Source: Thiotrichaceae bacterium
GTDB taxonomy: Bacteria > Pseudomonadota > Gammaproteobacteria > Thiotrichales > Thiotrichaceae
DNA: 9,790 bases
Direction: 5' to 3'
Assembly (NCBI GenBank): GCA_027030285.1
Contig: JALVFC010000292.1
Span: 1 to 9,790, forward strand
Shown here: in pieces, positions 1 through 6,239 of the stretch
Numbering within the stretch: position 1 is the first letter of the stretch
Layout of the letters: the number at the start of each line of letters is the position of its first letter
Made by a program: the position numbers and the translations under genes
The notes under the pieces: generated by a model
Database searches by the model: none
What the model was told of the DNA's origin: nothing
What the model saw: only the letters and a program-made list of their open reading frames with translations

Positions 1-1353
1 TATGGCGACACCCTGCTCCCCCTAAGCTACCAGTTTGAGCCTGGTCATCCAGCCGATGGCGTCAGCGTACAGATCCCCCACGTCCTGCTAAACCAGCTCA
101 AACCCGAGCCTTTTGAATACCTGGTGCCCGGCATGCTGACTGAAAAAATCATCGCCATCATCAAGGCACTACCCAAACACACCCGCAAACTGTTTGTCCC
201 CGCCCCGCAATACGCCCAGGCCTGTGCAGAAAACATCAGTGATACCGACAAAGCCGAACGCCCCCTGCTTGACACCCTCAATCACTACCTGCGACGCATG
301 ACTGGCAACACCATCCCCGCCGAGGAATATGCCCGCATTGAACTGCCCGAACACCTGCTCATGCGCTTTAACATCATTGATGAAAACGGCAAACTGATAA
401 AAAGCGGGCGTGACCTGAGTATTCTCAAACAAAGCATTCGTCATCAAACCAACCGCAGCTTCAGCCAGCTCACCGAAAGCAAAGCCGACAACATCGAGCG
501 CGACAAACTTACCGAATGGGACTTTGATGAACTCCCCAAAGAGCACCTGATCAGCAACAGCGGCGTCACCATCCGCGCCTATCCAGCGTTGCAGGATCGC
601 CAAACCCACGTTGCCATCAAACTGTTTGACACCCCGGAAAAAGCCGACAGACACCACCGCAAAGGCTTGCTACGCCTGTTTATGCTAAGCGAAAGAAAAC
701 GCGCCAAAGCACTCAGACGCACCCTCCCCAACATCCAAAACCTGTGCCTGCACTACCACAGCACAGGCAACTGCGAACAGCTCAAAAACAGCATCGTCAC
801 AGCCAGCTTTCAACATACCTTTTTACAAAACCCGCACATTCGCAACCGCCAGCAATTCACCGAAACCCTGCAACAACACCGGGAACAACTCAGCGAACAG
901 GCAGAAACCCTCTGCCGCCTGCTCACCCCCATACTGCAATACCACCACGAGATCCAGAAACAACTCAAAGGCAATGTCAAACTCAACCACCTGGAAGCCC
1001 TCAGCGACATCCAGGATCAACTTAAACACCTGATTTACCCAGACTTCCTGACAGATATCGACATACCAACACTCAGACACCTGCCCCGCTACCTGAAAGG
1101 CATCCTGCGCCGCCTCGACAAACTGCAAACCAGCGAACAGCGCGACCGCGCCCTGCGCTTACAGATACAGCCCCTGTGGCAGCAATACAAGGACGCCATC
1201 AAAAAACACCCGGAAAAACAAACAGTCCTGGCAGAATACCGCTGGCAAATTGAAGAATTCAGAATATCCCTGTTCGCCCAGGACTTAGGCACGCAAAAAC
1301 CCGTCTCAGCCAAACGCTTGAAAAAACTCTGGAAAAGCCTGACCAGCTCATAA
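1..1353 (+). CDS. hrpA: ATP-dependent RNA helicase HrpA, C-terminal part (5' end outside window)
   Basis: The frame is open from base 1 to the TAA at 1351-1353, giving the last 450 residues of the protein. What is seen is the DUF3418-type C-terminal region of HrpA: an early LPLSYQFEPGHPADGV stretch, then EYLVPGMLTEKI and KLFVPAPQ, and the ending LGTQKPVSAKRLKKLW, all HrpA hallmarks. The DEAH helicase core, with its ATP-binding and unwinding motifs, lies outside the window. HrpA is a large cytoplasmic DEAH/RHA helicase (about 1300 residues in E. coli) linked to RNA and ribosome metabolism. The first ATG in this frame (124) is internal, because homology continues upstream of it to the window edge. 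Codon use is C-rich, unlike the ATPase gene that follows. Assignment is confident; completeness at the 5' side cannot be judged. Confidence 0.95.
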   Translation, partial: YGDTLLPLSYQFEPGHPADGVSVQIPHVLLNQLKPEPFEYLVPGMLTEKIIAIIKALPKHTRKLFVPAPQYAQACAENISDTDKAERPLLDTLNHYLRRMTGNTIPAEEYARIELPEHLLMRFNIIDENGKLIKSGRDLSILKQSIRHQTNRSFSQLTESKADNIERDKLTEWDFDELPKEHLISNSGVTIRAYPALQDRQTHVAIKLFDTPEKADRHHRKGLLRLFMLSERKRAKALRRTLPNIQNLCLHYHSTGNCEQLKNSIVTASFQHTFLQNPHIRNRQQFTETLQQHREQLSEQAETLCRLLTPILQYHHEIQKQLKGNVKLNHLEALSDIQDQLKHLIYPDFLTDIDIPTLRHLPRYLKGILRRLDKLQTSEQRDRALRLQIQPLWQQYKDAIKKHPEKQTVLAEYRWQIEEFRISLFAQDLGTQKPVSAKRLKKLWKSLTSS

Positions 1354-1387
1354 AACCCGGCACTTCAGCGCACTCTTGCTTTCATTA

Positions 1388-1401
1388 CCCGGCAATCCGG
1401 G
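1388..1401. repeat. Small GC-rich hairpin after hrpA
   Basis: CCCGG (1388-1392) and CCGGG (1397-1401) pair perfectly around a CAAT loop, 34 bases after the hrpA stop. It could slow or end transcription of hrpA, but no T-run follows, so it is not a classical intrinsic terminator. Confidence 0.3.
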
Positions 1402-1412
1402 CAATATCCCCC

Positions 1413-1437
1413 GTCATTCCGGCGCAGGCGGAATCCA
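1413..1437. repeat. Dispersed-repeat-like element (GTCATTCC...GGAATCCA type)
   Basis: The stretch has the imperfect palindrome ATTCCG (1416-1421) and CGGAAT (1429-1434) within GTCATTCC...GGAATCCA. Short intergenic palindromes with this signature are common in many proteobacterial genomes. Only one copy lies in this window, so its repeat status is inferred from recognition of the motif, not seen here. Confidence 0.4.
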
Positions 1438-1781
1438 TGTTAGCAATGGCACTAAAGCAATAATGAATACCGGCCTACACAGCGACTTTCACCAAAGGGA
1501 GGGTGCGTGGCATGATAAATCCTGTTTTGGCTTGCGTAGGATTATGATAAGCATAACGAATAGGATATTGCTAATCAATGTAGACAAACCCGATCCCGAT
1601 AATGAACTACCCCCTTGTACTTCGCTGGTCTGTGGTTCTTTTTGCCACAAGATTCCTCGTTAAATCTCTTGTTGGCAGCCTTGCCCGATATATAGAAATT
1701 TTCTGGTGCTGATCCTATGGAATTCATTTTGGGACACTCAATTATTATAAAACGGTATCCAAAACTCCAAAAAACAATGTA

Positions 1782-1804
1782 AAATGGAGCTTCATACTCC
1801 ATTT
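1782..1804. promoter_or_regulatory. Perfect 8-bp inverted repeat before the AAA ATPase start
   Basis: AAATGGAG (1782-1789) and CTCCATTT (1797-1804) are exact reverse complements around a 7-base spacer, ending 11 bases before the ATG at 1816. The gene shows no Shine-Dalgarno sequence, so this symmetric site sits where a leader hairpin or a dimeric repressor could control expression. The symmetry is seen; the regulatory role is inferred. Confidence 0.4.
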
Positions 1805-1815
1805 ATCGACAAATC

Positions 1816-2958
1816 ATGTATAAAAGACTATTTAATCCACCCCAAAATAAAAGTTTTTTCCTGTTTGGCCCTCGTGGTACAGGCAAGACGACGTGGTTAA
1901 AATTACATTTCTCAGATGCCATTTACCTTGATTTTCTTCGTCCAGAGCTATTACGACGCTTATTGGGATCAGAAAACCGTCTGGAAGAGTACATTCCTGC
2001 TGATTATAAAGGCTGGGTTGTTATGGACGAGGTGCAAAGAGTCCCTAACCTTCTGGATGAGGTACATCGCCTCATTGAAGAACGAAAAGGGCTCTATTTT
2101 GTATTGACAGGTTCTAGTGCCAGAAAGCTAAGGCGTAGCCAGGTAAACCTGTTGGCAGGAAGGGCATTGCAGTATCATTTTTTTCCGCTGACCTACCAGG
2201 AAGTGGGTGATGATTTCAACTTAACTCATGCACTACAATACGGCATGTTGCCGTCCGTTTTTGGCGAGGACAATCCCGGAAAATATCTACAAGCCTATAT
2301 TCAAACGTATTTAGAGCAAGAGGTGCAACAAGAAGGGCTAACTCGAAATATTGGTGCATTTAGCCGTTTTATGGAAGTTGCCAGCTTTTCACAAGGTGAA
2401 TCGTTGAATGTGACTGAAATTGCCAGAGAAGCAGGTATCAACCGAAAAGTAGCCGAAAACTATTTCTCAATTCTTGAAGATTTACTGATTGCTTTTCGTT
2501 TGCCTGTTTTTACCAAAAGCGCCAAACGGCGCATGACGCAGCATCGAAAGTTTTACTTCTTTGATACGGGCATTTTTTATCATCTACGCCCTAAAGGAGT
2601 CCTCGATAGCCCGGAAGAGCTTGAGGGTATCTGTCTTGAAACATTAGTGTTACAAGAAATTCGAGCCATGAATGAATACCTGGACTGGGGCTACACACTC
2701 TCATTCTGGCGCACGGCAACAGGAGTGGAGGTTGACATTATTTGTTATGGAAATACTGGATTTTATGCAATTGAAATAAAACGAAGTCACACGGTCAGTC
2801 GCAAGCAACTAAGAGGGTTAAAAAAGTTCAGAGATGATTATCCTGAAGTCACTCCTTATTGTGTTTATGGAGGCAAAGATAATCTGGAAATTGATGGGAT
2901 TAAATTAGTGCCTGTCACTACTTTTTTACAAAATATACAACGGTATCTGTCTGGATAG
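1816..2958 (+). CDS. AAA+ ATPase with DUF4143 C-terminal domain (COG1373 type)
   Basis: A 380-residue protein. The N-terminal ATPase has Walker A GPRGTGKT (18-25), Walker B WVVMDE (67-72) and a sensor-like TGSS (98-101), followed by a winged-helix-like stretch around 195-230. The C-terminal half matches DUF4143, with a PD-(D/E)xK-like pattern: D307 in GVEVDI and the E320-I-K322 triad, 12 residues between D and E. This family is widespread in bacteria and archaea, often in multiple, patchily distributed copies, and its cellular role is poorly known; nuclease-like activity of the C-terminus is inference only. Length is typical, so the gene looks intact. It stands alone on the + strand, is AT-richer than hrpA, and lacks a visible ribosome site. 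Acquisition by transfer is plausible but not proven. Confidence 0.88.
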   Translation: MYKRLFNPPQNKSFFLFGPRGTGKTTWLKLHFSDAIYLDFLRPELLRRLLGSENRLEEYIPADYKGWVVMDEVQRVPNLLDEVHRLIEERKGLYFVLTGSSARKLRRSQVNLLAGRALQYHFFPLTYQEVGDDFNLTHALQYGMLPSVFGEDNPGKYLQAYIQTYLEQEVQQEGLTRNIGAFSRFMEVASFSQGESLNVTEIAREAGINRKVAENYFSILEDLLIAFRLPVFTKSAKRRMTQHRKFYFFDTGIFYHLRPKGVLDSPEELEGICLETLVLQEIRAMNEYLDWGYTLSFWRTATGVEVDIICYGNTGFYAIEIKRSHTVSRKQLRGLKKFRDDYPEVTPYCVYGGKDNLEIDGIKLVPVTTFLQNIQRYLSG

Positions 2959-3036
2959 CGTTTACCCTGACCACTAACTGGCTTGCCGATAAAAAAGATA
3001 GTACATTAGCAACAACTAATACTTTCAGGATCTACC

Positions 3037-3891
3037 ATGAAGACCACCAACCGATTGATCATAAGCTGTCTAATATTAATTACAAACGCATCACCCCATG
3101 TATTTGCCAATGTAGACACTGCCAGGGCAGCGGATGCTCCAGATCATGCAAGCCAGACTATCGATAAACCCGTAAAAAACCACCTTGATCCAATGCCTGA
3201 TGTATTAGCTTTCGCTGTCAATGCGAGCGCCAAACTCAAACTTGACAAGGAACAGTTAGCCTCACTGAAAACAAAAGCCGAAGAACATAAGCAGCAACTA
3301 AATGAGTACTATACGCAGACCAGCAAACTGGAACAGCAGTTGCATGATGCAGTTATCCAGGATAAGCCTTTATCCAGTATCGACCAGCTCGCAGATTCTA
3401 TGCTTCAGGAACGTCAAAACATTATTAATATTGAGGCAGCGGGTATTGAAGCTCTACAATCAGTAGTGGACAGCAAGCAGTTTCAGCAGGTGCTTGAGCT
3501 TTACCAGACAAAAACACCTGAAAAGCCTATTCAACTGCCTATCGCTAAACACGTTGACCCGATGCCCAAACTGATAAAAGTCATTCAGGAAAACGCTGAT
3601 CAACTGAAGCTGACCGGGAAACAGTCAGCGGCATTAAAACAATGGCAGGAGGAACGCGAACCTGTACTCACTCAACAATATACCGCTATCGTTAATCTGG
3701 AAAAAGCCATTTATAAGGCTACCCTGAGCAAAGAAAGCAATGAGAAACTTGCTGAGCTAAACGATGCTATTATGCGCGAGCGCATGAAAGTAATACGCGG
3801 CAGGGCATTTGGACGGGAAAAGATAAAACAAATCCTGAACGCAGAGCAGTACCAGCAATTAATTGAGATCTACCGTAAACCAGCACACTGA
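3037..3891 (+). CDS. Periplasmic Spy/CpxP-like protein with two tandem LTxxQ-type units
   Basis: A 284-residue secreted protein. Residues 1-24 form a signal peptide (basic start, hydrophobic core, VFA before N25). The mature chain contains two homologous units, about 49-157 and 172-280, starting HLDPMP and HVDPMP. They align without gaps at an offset of 123 residues. Each unit has two L-x-x-x-Q motifs: LDKEQ (69-73) and VDSKQ (144-148), then LTGKQ (192-196) and LNAEQ (267-271), with a conserved ER pair at 125-126 and 248-249. Two LTxxQ motifs per helical unit is the layout of Spy/CpxP periplasmic stress and chaperone proteins, which are about the size of one unit. A periplasmic chaperone, envelope-stress or metal-binding role is inferred. 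AGGA at 3027-3030, six bases before the ATG, supports the start. No partner gene is adjacent. Confidence 0.75.
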   Translation: MKTTNRLIISCLILITNASPHVFANVDTARAADAPDHASQTIDKPVKNHLDPMPDVLAFAVNASAKLKLDKEQLASLKTKAEEHKQQLNEYYTQTSKLEQQLHDAVIQDKPLSSIDQLADSMLQERQNIINIEAAGIEALQSVVDSKQFQQVLELYQTKTPEKPIQLPIAKHVDPMPKLIKVIQENADQLKLTGKQSAALKQWQEEREPVLTQQYTAIVNLEKAIYKATLSKESNEKLAELNDAIMRERMKVIRGRAFGREKIKQILNAEQYQQLIEIYRKPAH

Positions 3892-3929
3892 AAGATAATA
3901 TTTCTCGGCTGACTGAAGAAGCCAGCCCA

Positions 3930-3990
3930 AGGCTGTCCAGCTTATGATAATCCTGTGATTTTCGCTACGCTTCTAGTTCTCGGACAGCCT
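3930..3990. repeat. 9-bp inverted repeat between convergent genes
   Basis: AGGCTGTCC (3930-3938) and GGACAGCCT (3982-3990) are perfect reverse complements around a 43-base AT-rich loop. The pair lies in the 140 bp between the stop codons of the Spy-like gene (+) and the second ppk2 gene (-). A smaller GGCTG/CAGCC stem lies at 3907-3927. A bidirectional termination role is possible by position, but neither side has a T-run. Confidence 0.35.
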
Positions 3991-4031
3991 CCTGCCCCCC
4001 CTAATTGGTAACTCTTGCTAACGGGAGGAAA

Positions 4032-4985
4032 TTAACCATGCAACTTGTCTGGATTCATCAGGTTATCTTCCATGTGCCGAATCTCGTCAATTCCACTGAT
4101 AATGTATTTGGGATCTGGTAGTAACTTTTCATCCGCTACTTTGCCTGCATAATCCATCTGCGACAAAATAAATTTTATACAGTTAAGACGCGCTTTTTTC
4201 TTGTTATCCGAGCGCACAATAGTCCACGGCGCAATTGTGCGGTTTGTTTCATTTAGCATCTGAAACTTTGCAATACTGTATCGATGCCAATATTCCTGCG
4301 CCAGTTTATCGACAGGGGATAATTTATATTGTTTAAGAGGGTCGGTCTCACGCGCCTTAAATCGTTTTTTCTGCATCTTTTTCGATACCGAAAAATAAAA
4401 CTTGAATAAATGAATACCATCTTTTACCAGCATCTCTTCGAACATGGGTACAGACTTTAGAAAACGCTTGTGCTGCTCATCGGTACAAAATCCCATTACA
4501 GGTTCAACCATGGCACGGTTATACCAGCTACGATCAAACAGTACGATTTCGCCTGCTGATGGCAGGTGTTGAATATAACGCTGAAAATACCACTGGGTGC
4601 TTTCCTGATCATTGGGTTTCTCCAGCGCAACCACGCGCACACCACGAGCATTCATATTGGCAATAATTCGCTTGATAGTACCGCCCTTGCCTGCTGCATC
4701 GCGCCCTTCAAACAGCATGACCACCCGCATACCTTTTTCTTTTACAGTCAACTGCAACTTCATTAGCTCAAGCTGTAATCGCTTCAGTTCTGCCTCATAA
4801 TCGAGATGGGACTGTTTTATCAGCACCGGCACACGATCATCCCCCTTTTTCCCCAGATTACGATCGGCAATGCCTTCTGTTAGTTTAATTTTAACCTTGG
4901 GCGCTTTTTTACTCTTAGCCTGTTTAGCTGCTTTCCCTGAAACTTTACTATCACTTTTTACGACATGTAATTCTTCACTACTCAT
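4032..4985 (-). CDS. ppk2: Polyphosphate kinase 2 (second gene of tandem pair)
   Basis: A 317-residue PPK2 family protein, which transfers phosphate between polyphosphate and nucleotides in the cytoplasm. Visible motifs are Walker A GRDAAGKGGT (94-103), Walker B and following segment LFDRSWYNRAMVEPV (149-163), and the family blocks RFKARETDPLKQYKLSP (208-224) and APWTIVRSDNKKKARLN (252-268). Overall sequence resembles class I PPK2 enzymes, which favour NDP/NTP; the class is inferred. The first 50 residues are a lysine-rich tail outside the usual fold. It is downstream of a paralogue, with 8 bases between the genes. Its Shine-Dalgarno AGGTGAG overlaps the TAG stop of the upstream gene (TAGGTGAGAAAATG), which fixes the start at 4985 and suggests translational coupling. 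Confidence 0.95.
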   Translation of the reverse strand: MSSEELHVVKSDSKVSGKAAKQAKSKKAPKVKIKLTEGIADRNLGKKGDDRVPVLIKQSHLDYEAELKRLQLELMKLQLTVKEKGMRVVMLFEGRDAAGKGGTIKRIIANMNARGVRVVALEKPNDQESTQWYFQRYIQHLPSAGEIVLFDRSWYNRAMVEPVMGFCTDEQHKRFLKSVPMFEEMLVKDGIHLFKFYFSVSKKMQKKRFKARETDPLKQYKLSPVDKLAQEYWHRYSIAKFQMLNETNRTIAPWTIVRSDNKKKARLNCIKFILSQMDYAGKVADEKLLPDPKYIISGIDEIRHMEDNLMNPDKLHG

Positions 4986-4993
4986 TTTCTCAC

Positions 4994-5944
4994 CTAATGG
5001 GTAAATTTACCTTTCTTAACACGTTCAGCCTCCATCAACTCTACTTCTCTTGCCCCTGAAATCACGATCTTGGGATCAGGTACAAAATCAAGCTCAGGAT
5101 TTAAACGCTCATAAGGTACTGAGTTAAGAATGACCTTCATCGCATTCAAGCGTGCCTGATGTTTATCATTAGAACGAATGACAGTCCATGGGGATGTATT
5201 GGTATGGGTGCGGCGCAGCATCTGATATTTCTGGTTGGTAAAATCATCCCAGCGCTCCTGTGCCTGCAAGTCCACCTCACTCAACTTCCACTGCCTTAAT
5301 GGATCATCCTTGCGACGCTTAAACCGCCTGGACTGCTCATCCTTGGTTACACTAAAATAGAGTTTGAGGAAAATAGTTCCCTGTCTAACCAGATCTTTTT
5401 CAAACCCGGTTACACCTTTCATAAAGTTCTTATACTCTTCCTCAGTGCAAAAGCCGAAGACAGGTTCTACCATTGCCCGGTTGTACCAACTGCGATCAAA
5501 CAGCACCACCTCCCCACCACGTGGGAATTCTGCGACATATTTCTGGAAAAACCATTGTGTTTTTTGGTGCTCCGTAGGCTTGCCCATGGCTACGATACGA
5601 TAATGTTTTTCATTCATATACCGGGTGACACGCCGGATAGTACCACCTTTACCGGAGGCATCCCTGCCCTCAAACAGAATAATCATACGTGTGCGGGTTT
5701 CTTCCAGATATTTTTGCATCTGGATGAGCTCAGCCTGGAACGGCTTGAGGCTTTTTTCCTGCTTGTGTTTTTTCAGGACTTTCCCGCAACGTTGTTTTAA
5801 TTCAAGAAGTTCTTGTCGGAGTTTTTTTGCTTTAGCCTTTTTCTTTTTTTTCTTCTTTTTCTTTTTTTTAGATTTAACAGTCGCATCAGGCAAGGGGTTA
5901 TCTGTAGCTGATGCTTCAGTGGTATTTTCTCGCTCTTCACTCAT
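4994..5944 (-). CDS. ppk2: Polyphosphate kinase 2 (first gene of tandem pair, polylysine N-terminus)
   Basis: A 316-residue PPK2 paralogue from the ATG at 5944. Motifs are Walker A GRDASGKGGT (93-102), LFDRSWYNRAMVEPV (148-162), DDPLRQWKLSEVD and SPWTVIRSNDKHQARLN, all canonical for PPK2 and matching the downstream copy in order. I chose 5944 because GGGAG (5953-5957) sits 8 bases before it and MSEE resembles the MSSEE start of the partner; an ATG at 5959 would add five residues with a poorer site. The N-terminal tail holds eleven consecutive lysines (26-36) followed by more lysine, outside the catalytic domain. Such a basic tail could bind the polyphosphate anion or nucleic acid (inference). 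It is likely the first gene of a two-gene operon. Divergence between the copies suggests different substrates or directions rather than a recent duplication. Confidence 0.95.
   Translation of the reverse strand: MSEERENTTEASATDNPLPDATVKSKKKKKKKKKKKAKAKKLRQELLELKQRCGKVLKKHKQEKSLKPFQAELIQMQKYLEETRTRMIILFEGRDASGKGGTIRRVTRYMNEKHYRIVAMGKPTEHQKTQWFFQKYVAEFPRGGEVVLFDRSWYNRAMVEPVFGFCTEEEYKNFMKGVTGFEKDLVRQGTIFLKLYFSVTKDEQSRRFKRRKDDPLRQWKLSEVDLQAQERWDDFTNQKYQMLRRTHTNTSPWTVIRSNDKHQARLNAMKVILNSVPYERLNPELDFVPDPKIVISGAREVELMEAERVKKGKFTH
5837..5869 (-). repeat. Lysine-codon (A-rich) tract in the first ppk2
   Basis: Eleven consecutive AAA/AAG codons, read on the - strand, form a near-homopolymeric purine tract inside the 5' part of the gene. 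Further A-rich codons continue downstream to about 5822. Tracts like this can cause replication or ribosome slippage; the gene is in frame as given. Confidence 0.8.
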
Positions 5945-5963
5945 AACACTTACTCCCATCCAT

Positions 5964-6003
5964 AAATTCTCTCTGCAATTTAGAGTGTAGCGACAAATTC
6001 TCT
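5964..6003 (-). repeat. Direct repeat AGAGAATTT in the ppk2 leader
   Basis: The 9-mer AGAGAATTT occurs at 5964-5972 and 5995-6003 on the - strand, 31 bp apart (about three helical turns), just upstream of the ppk2 start codons. It could be a paired operator, or chance in AT-rich DNA. Confidence 0.25.
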
Positions 6004-6031
6004 ATCTTGCTTTGATCCAGGATAAGAATAG

Positions 6032-6166
6032 TTTGCAAATTCTGTGGTTTTTCCTGTTAAGACAAAAGAGGTCCAGGAGACTGTCGAACTTGACCGTTTG
6101 AAGCAAGAATCGTGGGAGCAAATCAAATCAGATGGGGCAAATAGCTGGGCTGTTCAACGAACATGA
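6032..6166 (+). pseudogene. Possible remnant or tiny ORF, unrecognised
   Basis: An open frame on the + strand ends at TGA 6164-6166 and encodes about 44 residues with protein-like composition (for example ELDRLKQESWEQIKSDGA). There is no ATG and no ribosome site; GTG at 6044 is the only plausible start. It may be the tail of a decayed gene. I do not recognise it, and chance is possible. Confidence 0.2.
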
Positions 6167-6172
6167 TAATCT

Positions 6173-6239
6173 CAGTTGATCGATATCCACGGATTTGCAG
6201 CCAAACAGCGTTAAGTCCATCAGCTTCATAGATCAACTG
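6173..6239. repeat. 9-bp inverted repeat at the end of the kinase-like gene
   Basis: CAGTTGATC (6173-6181) and GATCAACTG (6231-6239) are perfect reverse complements around a 49-base spacer. The right arm contains the stop codon of the kinase-like gene, so in its mRNA the arms could form a 3' stem. No T-run follows on the - strand. Confidence 0.35.

Larger units (their letters stand above)
1354..1815. other. Intergenic region between hrpA and the AAA ATPase gene
   Basis: About 460 bp with no convincing gene. One open frame on each strand (1376-1663 +, 1575-1802 -) gives low-complexity, family-less proteins without a ribosome site. The stretch holds small hairpins (1388-1401, 1416-1434, 1542-1556) and a perfect inverted repeat just before the ATPase start (1782-1804). 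Base composition changes from C-rich on the hrpA side to AT-rich on the ATPase side, so this may be the left junction of an acquired segment. I see no good sigma70 promoter. Confidence 0.6.
5945..6232. other. Intergenic region upstream of the ppk2 pair
   Basis: About 290 bp that must contain the promoter of the ppk2 pair on the - strand; no convincing -35/-10 pair was found and no PhoB-box-like direct repeat is seen. It contains two copies of AGAGAATTT (- strand) 31 bp apart at 5964-6003, a short unrecognised open frame on the + strand (6032-6166), and an inverted repeat near the stop of the next gene (6173-6239). Confidence 0.5.

Noticed and set aside
169..657. Long open frame on the - strand opposite hrpA
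   Set aside because: The + strand encodes clear HrpA sequence here; the antisense product is hydrophobic-rich, family-less and explained by the codon bias of hrpA.
1376..1663. 95-residue open frame on the + strand after hrpA
   Set aside because: No ribosome site, no domain, and it reads through a palindromic repeat; composition is not protein-like.
1575..1802. 75-residue open frame on the - strand upstream of the ATPase
   Set aside because: It begins inside the inverted repeat at 1782-1804, has no ribosome site and matches nothing I recognise. A decayed gene cannot be fully excluded.
4032..5944. A recent duplication of ppk2
   Set aside because: The two copies share motifs but differ widely outside them, in the N-terminal tails and at many core positions, so the duplication is old or the genes were acquired separately.
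5625..5990. 121-residue + strand frame with a long phenylalanine run
   Set aside because: It is the antisense of the polylysine tract and PPK2 coding sequence.
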